From: Microvirga lotononidis
Lineage (GTDB): Bacteria; Pseudomonadota; Alphaproteobacteria; Rhizobiales; Beijerinckiaceae
Direction of reading: 5' to 3'
NCBI RefSeq assembly: GCF_034627025.1
Contig: NZ_CP141048.1
Location: forward strand, 4,726,001-4,790,000
DNA length: 64,000 bases
Positions 17,887 through 27,182 of this stretch are shown here, in pieces. A program made the translations under genes and the position numbers. The notes under the pieces were generated by a model. That model searched no databases and was not told the origin of the DNA. It worked only from the letters and a program-made list of their open reading frames with translations. Numbering within the stretch: position 1 is the stretch's first letter; each line of letters starts with the position of its first letter.

Positions 17887-18048
17887 AAGGCGGAAACAAC
17901 TACCGAGACGATAGCGGCATACCCGCCACATTCCCGTGAAGGCGTTCCGAGTTCAAGAGCGGACTGGTCCCTCTGAATGCAGACAAGAGCTCCGTCTCGA
18001 TCTCGAATGGCTGGTTTGGGTCACGGACTGCCCTTCAGCTTGGTCGTG

Positions 18049-18125
18049 TGAAGGTCAGCTTACTCTATGCCGACGGAACTTCGGCCTTCGTCAACCTCGT
18101 GCCCTGAGGCGACGTCTCCGACGAT
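18049..18125 (+). repeat. Imperfect dispersed repeat, copy 1
   Basis: From TGAAGGTC to about CTCCGACGAT, this aligns without gaps to 19454-19530; by eye about three quarters of positions agree. The strongest block is CGGAA-TTCGGC-TTCGTC and CTCGTGCC--GAGG-GAC. A shorter relative occurs at 22423-22458. The two long copies flank the kinase gene 18150-19331 on both sides. Confidence 0.55.
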
Positions 18126-18149
18126 CAGAATCCCAGCGGCCGATGCTCG

Positions 18150-19331
18150 TCATTCGATCATTGGGAAGATCAGCGTCACCTCCGTTCCGGACGCCGAGCT
18201 GTCGATGTTGATGCGCCCGCTGAGCTGGCCTGCGAGCGAGCGGACGAGCCGTAATCCTAAGCTGCCTGGCCGCAGTTCGCCCATGCCCGGCCCGTTGTCC
18301 TGCACGCTCAGCAGCGCCTCGGACGTTCCCAAGTCCGAGCGGAACCGAACCTTGATGAAGGCGTCAGGCTGCTCCTTCACGGCATACTTGATGCAGTTCG
18401 TCACCAGCTCGTTCAGGATCAGCCCGAGCGGCACTGCCCGGTCTGGCCGGAGCTGGACGGGTTCGAGATCGCGCTCGATCCGCAGCTCATCGGTCATGCC
18501 GCGCTCGATGCCGAGGCAGAGCGCATCGAGATAGGTGGCGGCATCGAGCACGCTTTGACCGCTCTCCACCGTGAGCAGGTCATGGGCGAGGCCGATGGCG
18601 GTCACCCGCTCCATCACCTCTTCGAGCTCCGTGCGGGCCTGACCACTGGCCGCCCGGCGGCTGCGGCTGCCCAGGATCGAGAGGATCATCTGGAAGTAGT
18701 TGCGGACCCGGTGGTTCTGCTCCTGCATGTAGGTCTCGGCCTGGGCCAGCCGGCGGCCCATCTCCTCGGCCTTGCGCTCGCGCTCGGACTGGCCCTGCCG
18801 ATGCCGGACCGCCAGGGCCAGGACGAGCGAGAACGCCACCAGGAAGCGCTGGTCGTCCTCGTCGAAAGCATCGGGCGTGGTGGAATCGACCTCCAGGACG
18901 CCCCAGACCACGCCGTCGACAGCAATCGGAGCATTGAGGAGCGAGACGATGCCGTGGTCCTTCAGGAGCGAGGAGTAGCGGAGGTCTGGATCGTCGTTGA
19001 TCGATCCGCTGCTGATGGCCTCGCGGGTCTGGTAGGCACGGCCGGGAGGTGAGAGCATGTCGGCACCAAGCCGCGCGTGCCCGACCGCGCCGGGTTTCCA
19101 GCCCTTGCCGGCGATCATCAGCAGGTCGCCCTTGTCACTGCGATACTGCATGACCTTGGCGTGATCGACGCCGGTGGCCCGGGCGGCATGCTGGCAGGCG
19201 ATGTCGAGCAGGCGCTGAAGATCGGTGCTCTCGGCCGAGACGCGGGCGAACTCGACCAGGATGGTCTCGTGCTGGCGCACCCGCCCCAGTGTGCGGTTAA
19301 GATCGGCCTTTGAGGGCTGGCTGGTCGGCAT
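18150..19331 (-). CDS. Cytoplasmic GAF-domain histidine kinase (HisKA_2 type)
   Basis: A 393-residue soluble kinase. A GAF sensor domain occupies about residues 25-180 (ILVEFARVSAESTDLQRLLD to VLEVDST). The phospho-His region reads QEQNHRVRNYFQMI, the HisKA_2 signature, and the ATPase domain has LILNELVTNCIKYA and VQDNGPGM. Such kinases act in stress, light or redox signalling in alphaproteobacteria. No receiver gene is adjacent; a single-domain receiver lies at 48042-48560. ATG 19331 is preferred over TTG 19364, though neither has a strong ribosome-binding site. Confidence 0.88.
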   Translation of the reverse strand: MPTSQPSKADLNRTLGRVRQHETILVEFARVSAESTDLQRLLDIACQHAARATGVDHAKVMQYRSDKGDLLMIAGKGWKPGAVGHARLGADMLSPPGRAYQTREAISSGSINDDPDLRYSSLLKDHGIVSLLNAPIAVDGVVWGVLEVDSTTPDAFDEDDQRFLVAFSLVLALAVRHRQGQSERERKAEEMGRRLAQAETYMQEQNHRVRNYFQMILSILGSRSRRAASGQARTELEEVMERVTAIGLAHDLLTVESGQSVLDAATYLDALCLGIERGMTDELRIERDLEPVQLRPDRAVPLGLILNELVTNCIKYAVKEQPDAFIKVRFRSDLGTSEALLSVQDNGPGMGELRPGSLGLRLVRSLAGQLSGRINIDSSASGTEVTLIFPMIE

Positions 19332-19453
19332 ATCCGCAGGAGCAAGTGGACCAAACTCTGCCAACCAACCATCTTTGCCGTTGTTCCAAACCGTCGCCCT
19401 GACAGGCTGCTGAAGGTCGGCTGAGGATCAAAGAGTAACGAACAGCAATTAAA

Positions 19454-19530
19454 TGAAGGTCCGGCTATCCTGTGACTGCGGAAGTTCGGCTTTCGTCTGT
19501 CTCGTGCCAGGAGGAGACATTTCCCGATTG
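19454..19530 (+). repeat. Imperfect dispersed repeat, copy 2
   Basis: This is the counterpart of 18049-18125 on the other side of the kinase gene, in direct orientation (TGAAGGTC ... CGGAAGTTCGGCTTTCGTC ... CTCGTGCC). No transposase or tandem-repeat structure accompanies it. It could be an old duplication around the gene or an unnamed intergenic repeat family. Confidence 0.55.
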
Positions 19531-19592
19531 CGGGTGCCAAGGCTCTGAATGAGAGAAGGAAGCATGAGGTCTCCCTCCTCTCGTTTGGTCCA

Positions 19593-20762
19593 TCACCCGA
19601 TTGTGGTGACCAGCCGGGTGCCCACCGATTCCAGGATCAGGCGGTGGGCCCGTTCGACGATCTCGTCCAGGGACCGGGTTTTCACGAACATGGTCGATGC
19701 GCGATCCCAGATCTCATCCCGCGTGGGAACATGTGGCAGATGCACGTGGGCCAGCACTTCGTGCGCTCTGTGCTGGGCGGCGGCCAGCCTCACCCGCAGG
19801 TCAGCAAGACCAGGGGTCGTTTCTAGGGCATGGCTCAATTTGGCCGAGATGCTCTCCACGTTGAACGTGGCCACGACATCCTTCGCGGCGCGGTCGATCA
19901 CCCGTGAGCCGAGCCTCTGCTCGTTCCTGAGCACCGCCTCGGGTGGGCTCTTGAGATCCCACACGATGCCGAGACAGGACAGCGCCTTGATGATGTAGAA
20001 GGTCGGATCGATCTCCCACCAGCGGAAGCCCTGGCGCACGCTGGCCTGATAGGCATGATGGTTGTTGTGCCAGCCCTCGCCCATTGTGAAGAAGGCGAGC
20101 AGCCAGTTGTTGCGGGAGTCGTCGCCGGTCACGTAGCGCTTGGACCCGTGCACATGAGCGAGAGAGTTGATGCAGAAGGTGGCGTGATAGACCACCACCG
20201 TGCTCCAGAAGAAGCCCACAATAAGACCCGACCAGCCGGCGATTAGGTAGGTGATCCCGGCGAGGACGACAGCGGGCACGAGCTCGTACTTATGCAGCCA
20301 CATCAGCTCCGGGTACTTGGTGAAGTCGCCGACTTTCACCAGATCAGCCTTCTCGTGCTTAGGGATAAAGATCCAGCGCACATGGGCAGAGAGAAAGCCC
20401 GCGTGTCGCGGCGAATGCACGTCGTGTTCGGTATCCGAGAACAGATGATGATGCCGGTGCTTGGCAGCCCACCACAGCACGCTCTTCTGAGCGGTGCTCT
20501 GAGCAAGGCACGCCAGAATAAACTGGAACACGCGGCCGGTGGCAAAGGAACGGTGTGAGAAGTAGCGGTGATACCCGGCGGTGATCCCGAACATCCGCAG
20601 CCAATAGAGGCTGACCGCAATGGTGACCGCCTCCCAAGTCACACCGGTCCAGATGGCGGCAAAGCACGCCAGATGAACGAGGATGAAGGGAATCGTTTGG
20701 GGATAGACAATGTCGTCGTGGTCGTCGTGCTGCGGGTGCTTGGGGGCAGGCGTGGAATGCAT
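19593..20762 (-). CDS. Membrane acyl-CoA/acyl-lipid delta-9-type fatty-acid desaturase
   Basis: A 389-residue desaturase introducing a double bond into fatty acyl chains at the cytoplasmic membrane. The three histidine boxes that hold the di-iron centre are HRYFSH, HRHHH and HNNHH. Hydrophobic helices lie around IPFILVHLACFAAIW, YLIAGWSGLIVGFFW and FILACLAQST. The C-terminal about 90 residues after the enzyme core are extra and alpha-helical. ATG 20762 begins a His/Asp-rich leader (HPQHDDHDD); GGAAA upstream is a weak ribosome-binding site. Members often act in cold or membrane-stress adaptation. Confidence 0.9.
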   Translation of the reverse strand: MHSTPAPKHPQHDDHDDIVYPQTIPFILVHLACFAAIWTGVTWEAVTIAVSLYWLRMFGITAGYHRYFSHRSFATGRVFQFILACLAQSTAQKSVLWWAAKHRHHHLFSDTEHDVHSPRHAGFLSAHVRWIFIPKHEKADLVKVGDFTKYPELMWLHKYELVPAVVLAGITYLIAGWSGLIVGFFWSTVVVYHATFCINSLAHVHGSKRYVTGDDSRNNWLLAFFTMGEGWHNNHHAYQASVRQGFRWWEIDPTFYIIKALSCLGIVWDLKSPPEAVLRNEQRLGSRVIDRAAKDVVATFNVESISAKLSHALETTPGLADLRVRLAAAQHRAHEVLAHVHLPHVPTRDEIWDRASTMFVKTRSLDEIVERAHRLILESVGTRLVTTIG

Positions 20763-21283
20763 TCTATTTCCATTGGATACGAGGTAGCGCTCGGCTTGGC
20801 AGGAGGGGAGCAAGCCCGCGCCAGAAACCGTTTAGCTGTAAACTACCAAGTGGAAAAGTGGGGCTTCGTGCGACCTAATAGGCGCGGTCCAAGAGACCAG
20901 AAGGGACCCGCCTGGGAAAGCGGCCAGCCGGCACCCTACTCGGGTGACAAAGTCTGTAGCGGGTCAGGCAGCGACGATCCACTACCACGCGGGAACGCCC
21001 GCATTCCCGCCCTAAGCCGACATTCAATGAAGAAATGATGGCTCGGGCTCATCAGCCCGCTTATGAAAAGGGACTCGACTTGGAGAAGATCATAGCTAAC
21101 GAGCGGCTCGCGCAGGATACCGCGGAACTAGGGCATTGGCGGACTGCCGTCCAAAGGAAGCTTGAAACAGAGAAACACGACGGCCTTGAAGGTCGAGGAC
21201 ACCACGCCCAAGGTGGTCGAACCGGATTAATGCACCGAAAGAGAAGATGCCCTTACTCCGCTATCTGCGTCCCATGAACTTGG
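20763..21283. other. Intergenic stretch, nothing convincing
   Basis: About 520 bases without a supported gene. A short plus-strand reading at 21035-21277 has a hydrophilic N-terminal part but no recognisable domain, no ribosome-binding site and an arginine-rich tail. The area adjoins an IS-damaged locus and may be decayed sequence. Confidence 0.4.
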
Positions 21284-21700
21284 TTACTGCGGATGGATCG
21301 GGAGCCACGGCCTCCAAAATGCTCGGGCATTTTGGTAGTAGCCATACGAGTCCAGCTCTTTCTGGTCGATTGGATATCCAGCGCCGGTTGCGAGTTGAGC
21401 CAGCATGATCACGGCACGCCCTGAGATTGCTATGAGGTGATCTAATTCCGGGACTGACTTGTCCGGATGAGGCTCCGCCCGATGTGCAACGAACTTATCA
21501 CGGTATTGCTTGAGCAGGTCACGCCGCCAGTCTGAGAGCGTTGCCCTCCAAATCGTTTGAGCATTCTGCAAACCCTGCGCATTTCCGCTTCTTGCTACTT
21601 CTTCAAAAACAGCGGCGTCTTTCAGAAGCGACATCGCGAGATGCGCGTGCCGATCGTTTAGAAACTTGACTACGCCAATTGTCAGAGCTTGGTCTCGCTC
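21284..21700 (-). pseudogene. 5'-truncated gene with HEPN-like (AbiU2-type) motif
   Basis: The last about 140 residues of a minus-strand reading frame look like real helical protein: LTIGVVKFLNDRHAHLAMSL, TLSDWRRDLLKQYRDKFVAH, ELDHLIAISGRAVIMLAQLA. RDKFVAH fits the R-x(4-6)-H motif of HEPN domains, and the arrangement is like AbiU2-type HEPN proteins. Upstream of about 21700 the reading enters the antisense of an IS701-type transposase, so the original start has been lost. HEPN assignment rests on one motif and overall pattern. If right, this is the wreck of a toxin or defence RNase gene. Confidence 0.45.
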
Positions 21701-21710
21701 ACGCTCGCCA

Positions 21711-22195
21711 AAGATGAGATGCCAGTCCCACTGGTCTTGCGACTGTTTCTGCCGGAGACGTGGATTAAGGATCCGGAGCGCCTGCAGCGGGCCGGGGTGC
21801 CCGAGGCGTTCTGGGGGGAGCGCTCCGAGCCCGAGACCGCATTGGCGGAGCTCCAGCGGGTCATGCAAGCGGGTGTGAGCTTCGGGGCGGTGCTGGCCGA
21901 TGCCGGCTACGGCATCAGCGCGCCCTTCCGGCAGGCGCTCTCGGCTCTGGGATTGCGCTGGGCGGTGGGAACCGTGCGCATTCAGAAGGTCTATCCCGCT
22001 GATGTGCAGATGATCGCCTCGGCGACCACGCGCGGACGCCCGCGCAAGACGCTGCTCCCGGATGCCGAAGCGGCTTCGGCCGAGGCCATGCTGGCCTCAG
22101 CGCCATGGCGGCGGGTCACGTGGCGGCGCGGCACCAAGGGGCCGCTGCAGGCGAAGTTCGCCGCTGATCGTGAAGCGGCCGCGACGCTGGGTGCG
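21711..22195 (+). mobile_element. IS701-family transposase, internal fragment
   Basis: The plus strand encodes an internal part of an IS701-type DDE transposase: VPLVLRLFLPETWIKDPERL, ALAELQRVMQAGVSFGAVLA, DAGYGISAPFRQALSALGL and [10 protein letters not shown]. The N-terminal third and the C-terminus are missing. Its left edge cuts the HEPN-like gene; its right edge runs into a fragment of a different IS. No terminal inverted repeats are visible, so it is an immobile remnant. Confidence 0.75.
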
Positions 22196-22199
22196 GGTG

Positions 22200-22403
22200 T
22201 CAGCCGATCAGCCTGCGCCCGAGATGCCAGCCGGTTTTTCCATTCTGCCTCAACGTTGGATCGTCGAGCGCACCTTCGCGTGGCTGATCCGCAACCGGCG
22301 TTTAGCGAAGGACTGGGAGCGCCTCTCGGCTACCACCGAGACGTGGATCTACCTCGCGATGAGCCGCCTCATGACCAAGAGATTAGCCCATGCAGTCACT
22401 TAA
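22200..22403 (+). mobile_element. IS5-family transposase, C-terminal fragment
   Basis: In another frame from the IS701 piece, this encodes the conserved C-terminus of an IS5-type transposase: [49 protein letters not shown], then TAA-type termination at 22403. [11 protein letters not shown] with the following RxxxK-D region is the family's final catalytic segment. Only about 65 residues remain. Joined directly to the IS701 fragment, it records nested insertion and deletion. Confidence 0.75.
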
Positions 22404-22422
22404 ATTTCCGGACATCCTCTAG

Positions 22423-22458
22423 TTTACTTCCGTGTCGTGCCAAAAGGCGACGTTTCCC
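22423..22458 (+). repeat. Short relative of the dispersed repeat
   Basis: TTACTTCCGTGTCGTGCC followed by AAAAGGCGACGTTTCCC resembles the core of the repeats at 18049 and 19454 (TTCGTC..CTCGTGCC..GAGGCGAC.T.TCC). It sits just outside the IS5 fragment and could be part of an IS end or the same repeat family. Confidence 0.35.
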
Positions 22459-22542
22459 CTGTCAACCGTTGAATGTTGATTTAACGCCTAAAGGTAATCA
22501 TGCGCGGAAGGCCCTCTGGTGCGCGGCTACGGAACTCTGCCC

Positions 22543-23769
22543 CTACAGCACCCGGTAGACGGCAAGCGCAAGAGTGGAACAGGCCGTCATTGATGCAACA
22601 GTGGAAAGTGGCGTGCCATTGTGGAAAAGCGACACAGCGACACCCATAGCGGCCCCGAATCCGAGAGAACTCGCTGACAGCATGGAGGATGCCAGCCCTG
22701 CAATGTCGCCCATCGGATCCAGGGCCAGTTGAACAGCATTACCCCCCACGAGGCCGAATGAGAGGCACACCAGAACAACCAAAGGCAGCAGGACCGAAAG
22801 GGGCAAGGCATCGATCGAGGTGAGCACGAGCAGAACGCCGCCGCATGTCGCCCCCATGACCAAGCCTGTGATGAGAGGATATCGTGGTTCAACGCCTCGC
22901 GCGTTCAGTCGCCCATTGATGAAGCTTCCGGCCACGATGCCTGATGCGGTCAGAGCAAAAGTTGCCCCATAGAACGTCGGCGAGAGCCCGTACACTTCCA
23001 TCATGACGAGTGGCGACCCCGTCACGTAAGAGAACAGGCCGCCAAACATGAGCGTCTGCACCAGAAGAAATTTGACGCTCTGCCGCGTGGTAAACACGCG
23101 TAGATAATTGACGGCGAGTTGCCGAACGGACAGTCGGTTCTGGGCATCGGGCTGATGTGACTCCGCGTAGCACAGCATCATCAGGGCAAAGGTGAGAGCT
23201 CCGGTCGCAGCCAGAAAGAAGTAGATGCTGCGCCAGTTATGGAACAGCAGCAGGAGACCCGAGCCGATGGTCGGGGCCGAGAGAGGCGCCAGCAATTGCA
23301 TCACCTGAACGTAGGACTGCTTGGAGCGCCCTGCGGAACCAGAGAACAGGTCCCGAATGATCGCGGCCGACAGGGCGCGGCTTGCCCCAGCGCCGCAGCC
23401 TTGCACGAAGCGCCAAACGACCAGGGTCTCGAAGCTTGGAGACAACGCACAGCCGAGCCCAGCCAGGGTGTAGATCGCCGTTGAAACCAGAATGACGGGT
23501 TTGCGCCCAAACCGATCACTCACCGGTCCGTACACCAAGGGCGAACCCGCGAAGCCCACCATGAAGGCGCTCAGGGTCAGCCCGACCGTGCTCGGCGAGA
23601 CGGAGAAGACCGACGCGATGTGCGGCACACCAGAGAGCGCCATGTCCGTGCCAAGGGCGGCAAGTCCGCCGAAGAGCGCGACCAGGGCCAGGAACCCCAA
23701 TGAATTGGGATCGAATTTTCGGATCATGTCGCGTCTGGGGGGTGGAAATCGCTGCCGGATGATCAACAT
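22543..23769 (-). CDS. Bcr/CflA-family MFS drug exporter
   Basis: A 408-residue major facilitator with about twelve hydrophobic helices. The Bcr/CflA pattern appears in FLALVALFGGLAALGTDMAL, motif A GPVSDRFGRKPVI, and the helix-4 region VQGCGAGASRALSAAIIRDL. It probably expels small toxic compounds across the inner membrane. ATG 23769 and ATG 23727 are both possible starts; neither has a clear ribosome-binding site. It is divergent from the aldo/keto reductase and shares a 145-nt promoter region with it, suggesting joint control in detoxification. Confidence 0.87.
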   Translation of the reverse strand: MLIIRQRFPPPRRDMIRKFDPNSLGFLALVALFGGLAALGTDMALSGVPHIASVFSVSPSTVGLTLSAFMVGFAGSPLVYGPVSDRFGRKPVILVSTAIYTLAGLGCALSPSFETLVVWRFVQGCGAGASRALSAAIIRDLFSGSAGRSKQSYVQVMQLLAPLSAPTIGSGLLLLFHNWRSIYFFLAATGALTFALMMLCYAESHQPDAQNRLSVRQLAVNYLRVFTTRQSVKFLLVQTLMFGGLFSYVTGSPLVMMEVYGLSPTFYGATFALTASGIVAGSFINGRLNARGVEPRYPLITGLVMGATCGGVLLVLTSIDALPLSVLLPLVVLVCLSFGLVGGNAVQLALDPMGDIAGLASSMLSASSLGFGAAMGVAVSLFHNGTPLSTVASMTACSTLALAVYRVL

Positions 23770-23790
23770 AACTTAGCCGATCAGAACGAA

Positions 23791-23820
23791 TTGACCATAC
23801 CTACCCTTGTCAGGGTGCTC
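23791..23820 (+). promoter_or_regulatory. Possible regulated promoter between the exporter and the reductase
   Basis: TTGACC (23791-23796) is followed by a short dyad ACCCT-TGTC-AGGGT (23803-23816). A dyad just downstream of a -35-like element is the layout of MerR-type promoters. No clear -10 is visible, so this is tentative. Confidence 0.3.
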
Positions 23821-23914
23821 GCTAGAGCCGAACGACGCGAAGGACTTCCCATCCAATCGCCCTGGTACACCTGCCTGTCCCTTTCCGACGATTGTGGAGA
23901 TAAGGAACCCAACC

Positions 23915-24904
23915 ATGACACAGCCAAAACAGATGGAGGCCCGGCAGCTTGGAAGGACAGGCCCTCTTGTGTCGGCCCTTGGTCTCGGGTGCATGTCTCT
24001 TTCTGGCGTCTATGGGCAGAGCAATGACGAGGAGGCTGTATCGCTCATCCGCTATGCCCTCGACCAAGGCGTGACACTGCTCGACACGGCCGACATGTAC
24101 GGCTGGGGCCAAAACGAGGAGTTGGTCGGACGGGCGATCGCCGCGCGTCGCAGCGAGGTGGTTCTTGCTACCAAGTTCGGGCAGGTGCGATCCGAGAAGG
24201 GTCAGGGCGTGAACGGCCGGCCCGAATACGTGCGCCAAGCCTGTGAGGCCAGCCTGAGGCGGCTCAATATCGATGTCATCGACCTTTACTACCAGCATCG
24301 TGTCGACCCTCACGTGCAGATCGAAGAGACGGTCGGGGCCATGGCTGACCTCGTGCGGCAGGGCAAAGTCCGCTATCTTGGACTATCGGAAGCTCGGCCG
24401 GAAACCATCCGCCGGGCCCACAGCGTTCATCCGATCAGTACCGTCCAGACGGAGTTTTCCCTGCTCTACCGTCAGGAGGCGGAAGAGACCTTGCAGACCA
24501 CTCGAGAACTGGGCATCGGCTTTGTGGCTTACTCGCCACTCGGTCGCGGATTTCTCGCAGGCGGAATCCATGATCCGGACCAAGTCAAAGGGGATCGCCG
24601 GGCCCAGCATCCCCGCTTTCAGGCGGAGCATTTCGCGCGCAATCGCTCCTTGGTCGACCGCGTGGAGGCCCTTGCGCGGGAGAAAGGATGCACGCCGGCG
24701 CAACTCGTGTTGGCATGGCTTCTGGCCCAAGGACCGGATGTGGTGCCGATCCCCGGCACGAAGCGACACGAGCGGCTGGACGAAAACTTGGGCGCCCTGC
24801 AAGTGCGTCTATCGGCAGAGGATGTGCTGCACATCTCTGAAGCAATCCCCCTGGGTGCGGCCGCGGGTGATCGCTACCCTGATATGGCCGGAGTGTACCG
24901 CTAG
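23915..24904 (+). CDS. Aldo/keto reductase
   Basis: A 329-residue NADPH-dependent oxidoreductase of the YakC/AKR13-like type, reducing aldehydes or ketones in the cytoplasm. The TIM-barrel active site shows Asp and Tyr in [20 protein letters not shown], the Lys in VVLATKFG, and the His in YYQHRVDP. Coenzyme-binding segments are [12 protein letters not shown] and [25 protein letters not shown] lies upstream of ATG 23915. It is transcribed divergently from a drug exporter. It might also serve the sugar-acid island that follows, but the orientation does not place it in that operon. Confidence 0.9.
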   Translation: MTQPKQMEARQLGRTGPLVSALGLGCMSLSGVYGQSNDEEAVSLIRYALDQGVTLLDTADMYGWGQNEELVGRAIAARRSEVVLATKFGQVRSEKGQGVNGRPEYVRQACEASLRRLNIDVIDLYYQHRVDPHVQIEETVGAMADLVRQGKVRYLGLSEARPETIRRAHSVHPISTVQTEFSLLYRQEAEETLQTTRELGIGFVAYSPLGRGFLAGGIHDPDQVKGDRRAQHPRFQAEHFARNRSLVDRVEALAREKGCTPAQLVLAWLLAQGPDVVPIPGTKRHERLDENLGALQVRLSAEDVLHISEAIPLGAAAGDRYPDMAGVYR

Positions 24905-25164
24905 AAGTAGCCAGGAGTACACAACCTGCTCAGAGACGGGCAGCTTGCGCCCTTGCTTTTCGCTCTCGCTTCAGTATCGGAAATCATAGCGGCTACAATG
25001 ATGCTGGCCTGAGATTTATGAGCTGCCGATCGCGGAGACTACTTCGGGATGGGAGCGCGATGACAAACTTTAGTGCTGCATCCAGAAAGGCTCTCTACGT
25101 CACTCGGAACGTCTCATAGCCGACCTCCGGGGCATTAGAGTGACGGGCCATCATGCATGAAGCC

Positions 25165-26322
25165 CTATTCAAATACGCCATAGCCAGCGACGGCATGCTT
25201 GCGGACGCCATTGAGGTTCAATTCGACGCCAATTCCCGGTGCATCAGGAAGGGCAATATGCCCGTCATTGACAATCGACCTTCCGCCGTTCGGGACATGG
25301 ACGTAGCTGTCCCACAGCTCGCGCTCCTCAAGGGCGTGCCACTCAAGAACGAGGAAGTTCGGGACCGAACCGCAGACATGGCAGGTAGCCATTGTACCAA
25401 GCGGGGTGGACACCAGATGGGGAGCGAAAGGAATGTAGTAAATCTCTGCGAGATGCGCAATTTTCCGGCTTTCTGATAGTCCCCCGCACTTCGGAACGTC
25501 CGGCATCACCACGTCGGCGCTCTGGCCCTGGAGAAGTTCACGAAACCCCCAACGTAGATAAAGATTCTCACCAACGCAGATCGGCGTCTTGCTGCGCATA
25601 CGTATCTGCTTCAGCGCTTCGACATTCTCCGCCGGGATCGGCTCTTCCAGCCAGAGCAAGCTGAAGCGCTCCATCTCGCTGGCAATGCGGCATGCACTCG
25701 GCACGTCGTACCGCGCGTGAAGGTCGATGCATAAATCGATGTCGGGCCCGATTGCATCGCGAACTGCGGCCACTCGCTCTACCATGGAGCGCAGTTCTGC
25801 GCCGTTGATCGTGTGATTGGCTGGGTCGAACTTGGCTTGATGCTTAAGATCGTCGATGTCGAACTTGAGGGCCGTGAAACCCCCCGAAACCATGCGCCTC
25901 GCCCTGACAGCGCAACCCTCGGGGGACCCTGAAGGGTCGTCTCCATCGCCGCAATCAGCGTAGAGGCGGATACGGTCGCGGAACTTGCCGCCGAACATGC
26001 GGTACAACGGCTGATCCGCTGCCTTGGCTGCGAGATCCCAAAGTGCCATTTCGATGCCGCTTAGCGCAATTAGAAAGATGCCTGACTGTGCGCCGGAAAA
26101 AACGTGTTTCCGTCGGATCTTCTCCCAGCAAGATTCGACGTTACGAGGATCCTCGCCAACGAGTTCCAGTTTCAACTCGGAGATCAGACCCACGATCGCC
26201 GCAGCACCGGCGTCGGGGTTGGCCTCGCCATATCCCGAAATGCCAATGTCAGTATCGATCCTGATGAGCGTCGCCTGACCGTGGTATGCAACGACTGCCG
26301 TCTTGACGTCGGTGATCTTCAT
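25165..26322 (-). CDS. Enolase-superfamily (MR_MLE) dehydratase, D-galactonate-dehydratase-like, enzyme 1
   Basis: A 385-residue enzyme. The C-terminal barrel carries Lys153 (ALKFD), magnesium ligands Asp200 (CIDLHARYD), Glu226 (WLEEP) and Glu252 (GENLY), and His302 (FAPH). The D-x-H arrangement is that of D-galactonate dehydratase (DgoD: DFHGR). Expected chemistry is syn-elimination of water from a sugar acid to a 2-keto-3-deoxy acid. GAGGGA precedes ATG 26322. It lies in an apparent minus-strand run with the RraA-type aldolase, a second MR_MLE enzyme and the ABC importer. Exact substrate cannot be assigned. Confidence 0.85.
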   Translation of the reverse strand: MKITDVKTAVVAYHGQATLIRIDTDIGISGYGEANPDAGAAAIVGLISELKLELVGEDPRNVESCWEKIRRKHVFSGAQSGIFLIALSGIEMALWDLAAKAADQPLYRMFGGKFRDRIRLYADCGDGDDPSGSPEGCAVRARRMVSGGFTALKFDIDDLKHQAKFDPANHTINGAELRSMVERVAAVRDAIGPDIDLCIDLHARYDVPSACRIASEMERFSLLWLEEPIPAENVEALKQIRMRSKTPICVGENLYLRWGFRELLQGQSADVVMPDVPKCGGLSESRKIAHLAEIYYIPFAPHLVSTPLGTMATCHVCGSVPNFLVLEWHALEERELWDSYVHVPNGGRSIVNDGHIALPDAPGIGVELNLNGVRKHAVAGYGVFE

Positions 26323-26424
26323 CGGTTCCCTCGGCACGCTGGAGAGTGGCCCTGCCGAACTTCTGCCTCGGCCGATCCGGTTTGACGACCCTATTCGAGT
26401 GGCCGCCGACGAGGTCCGCGTGAA

Positions 26425-27162
26425 CTAATTCGAGTGAGAAGCTCGCCAAGCCCGATACTCCTCATCCGCATCCGGGTGCAATGGGTAGTACCGCTGCAAT
26501 GGCGCCCCTTCCAACAGTTTCATCCGTGAAAACTTTTCCCAATCATGATGCTTCTGTGCTTCTTCTATTACCGCTTGCGCCATGGTCACGGGCACGACTA
26601 CGGCTCCGTCGTCATCAGCCACGATGATATCGCCGGGCATCACTGTTACGCCGCCACATGCAATGGGAACATTCACAGCGTTGGGAAAGATACTTGTCTG
26701 CACATGATAATTGGGCGTCCAGCCCCGCAACCAGAGAGGAAGGTCAAGTTGCTTGACATTGGGCCGATCGCGCATGCACCCATCAATGACAATTCCTGCC
26801 CCGCCTCTCCCCTTGAAATAGGTACTCATCATATCACCGAAGACCCCTGAACTCATGTCTCCGCGCGCGTCCACTACGACGACATCGCCTTCCTGGACAT
26901 GGTACAGTACGTGCCGGTGCAGCTGCGTCTCAGGATCGGCATACTCGCCTTCAGAGAAAAGATCAGGTCGCTGGGGCAGGAACTGAAGAGTCAAAGCCGG
27001 GCCGACGATCGACTTGCCAGGGTTTTGAGCAACCGGGCCTACGATGTGGGGATTGCGAAACCCCATGTGTCCAAGCGTACCGGCGACGGTCGCAGCACCG
27101 ATTTCCTTGAGTCCCTCGATCAGTTCTTTGGCGGGCCGTACGATATCGGATGTTTGTGTCAT
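26425..27162 (-). CDS. RraA-family aldolase / lyase
   Basis: A 245-residue RraA-like protein. The active-site segment GDMMSTYFKGRGGAGIVIDG then CMRDRP contains the Gly and Arg-Asp pair used by HMG/CHA-type aldolases to bind a divalent metal and a pyruvate moiety; such enzymes cleave or decarboxylate oxo-acids. Relatives are often mislabelled as RNase E regulators. Placed between two sugar-acid dehydratases, it is a natural candidate for splitting the 2-keto-3-deoxy acid they would make, but this is inference. GAGAG lies before ATG 27162. Confidence 0.8.
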   Translation of the reverse strand: MTQTSDIVRPAKELIEGLKEIGAATVAGTLGHMGFRNPHIVGPVAQNPGKSIVGPALTLQFLPQRPDLFSEGEYADPETQLHRHVLYHVQEGDVVVVDARGDMSSGVFGDMMSTYFKGRGGAGIVIDGCMRDRPNVKQLDLPLWLRGWTPNYHVQTSIFPNAVNVPIACGGVTVMPGDIIVADDDGAVVVPVTMAQAVIEEAQKHHDWEKFSRMKLLEGAPLQRYYPLHPDADEEYRAWRASHSN

Positions 27163-27182
27163 TGTTCTCTCGGTCGAATGGG

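Noticed and set aside
21035..21277. Possible 80-residue protein
   Set aside because: No ribosome-binding site or domain, and the C-terminal half looks like random Arg/Gly/His-rich sequence.
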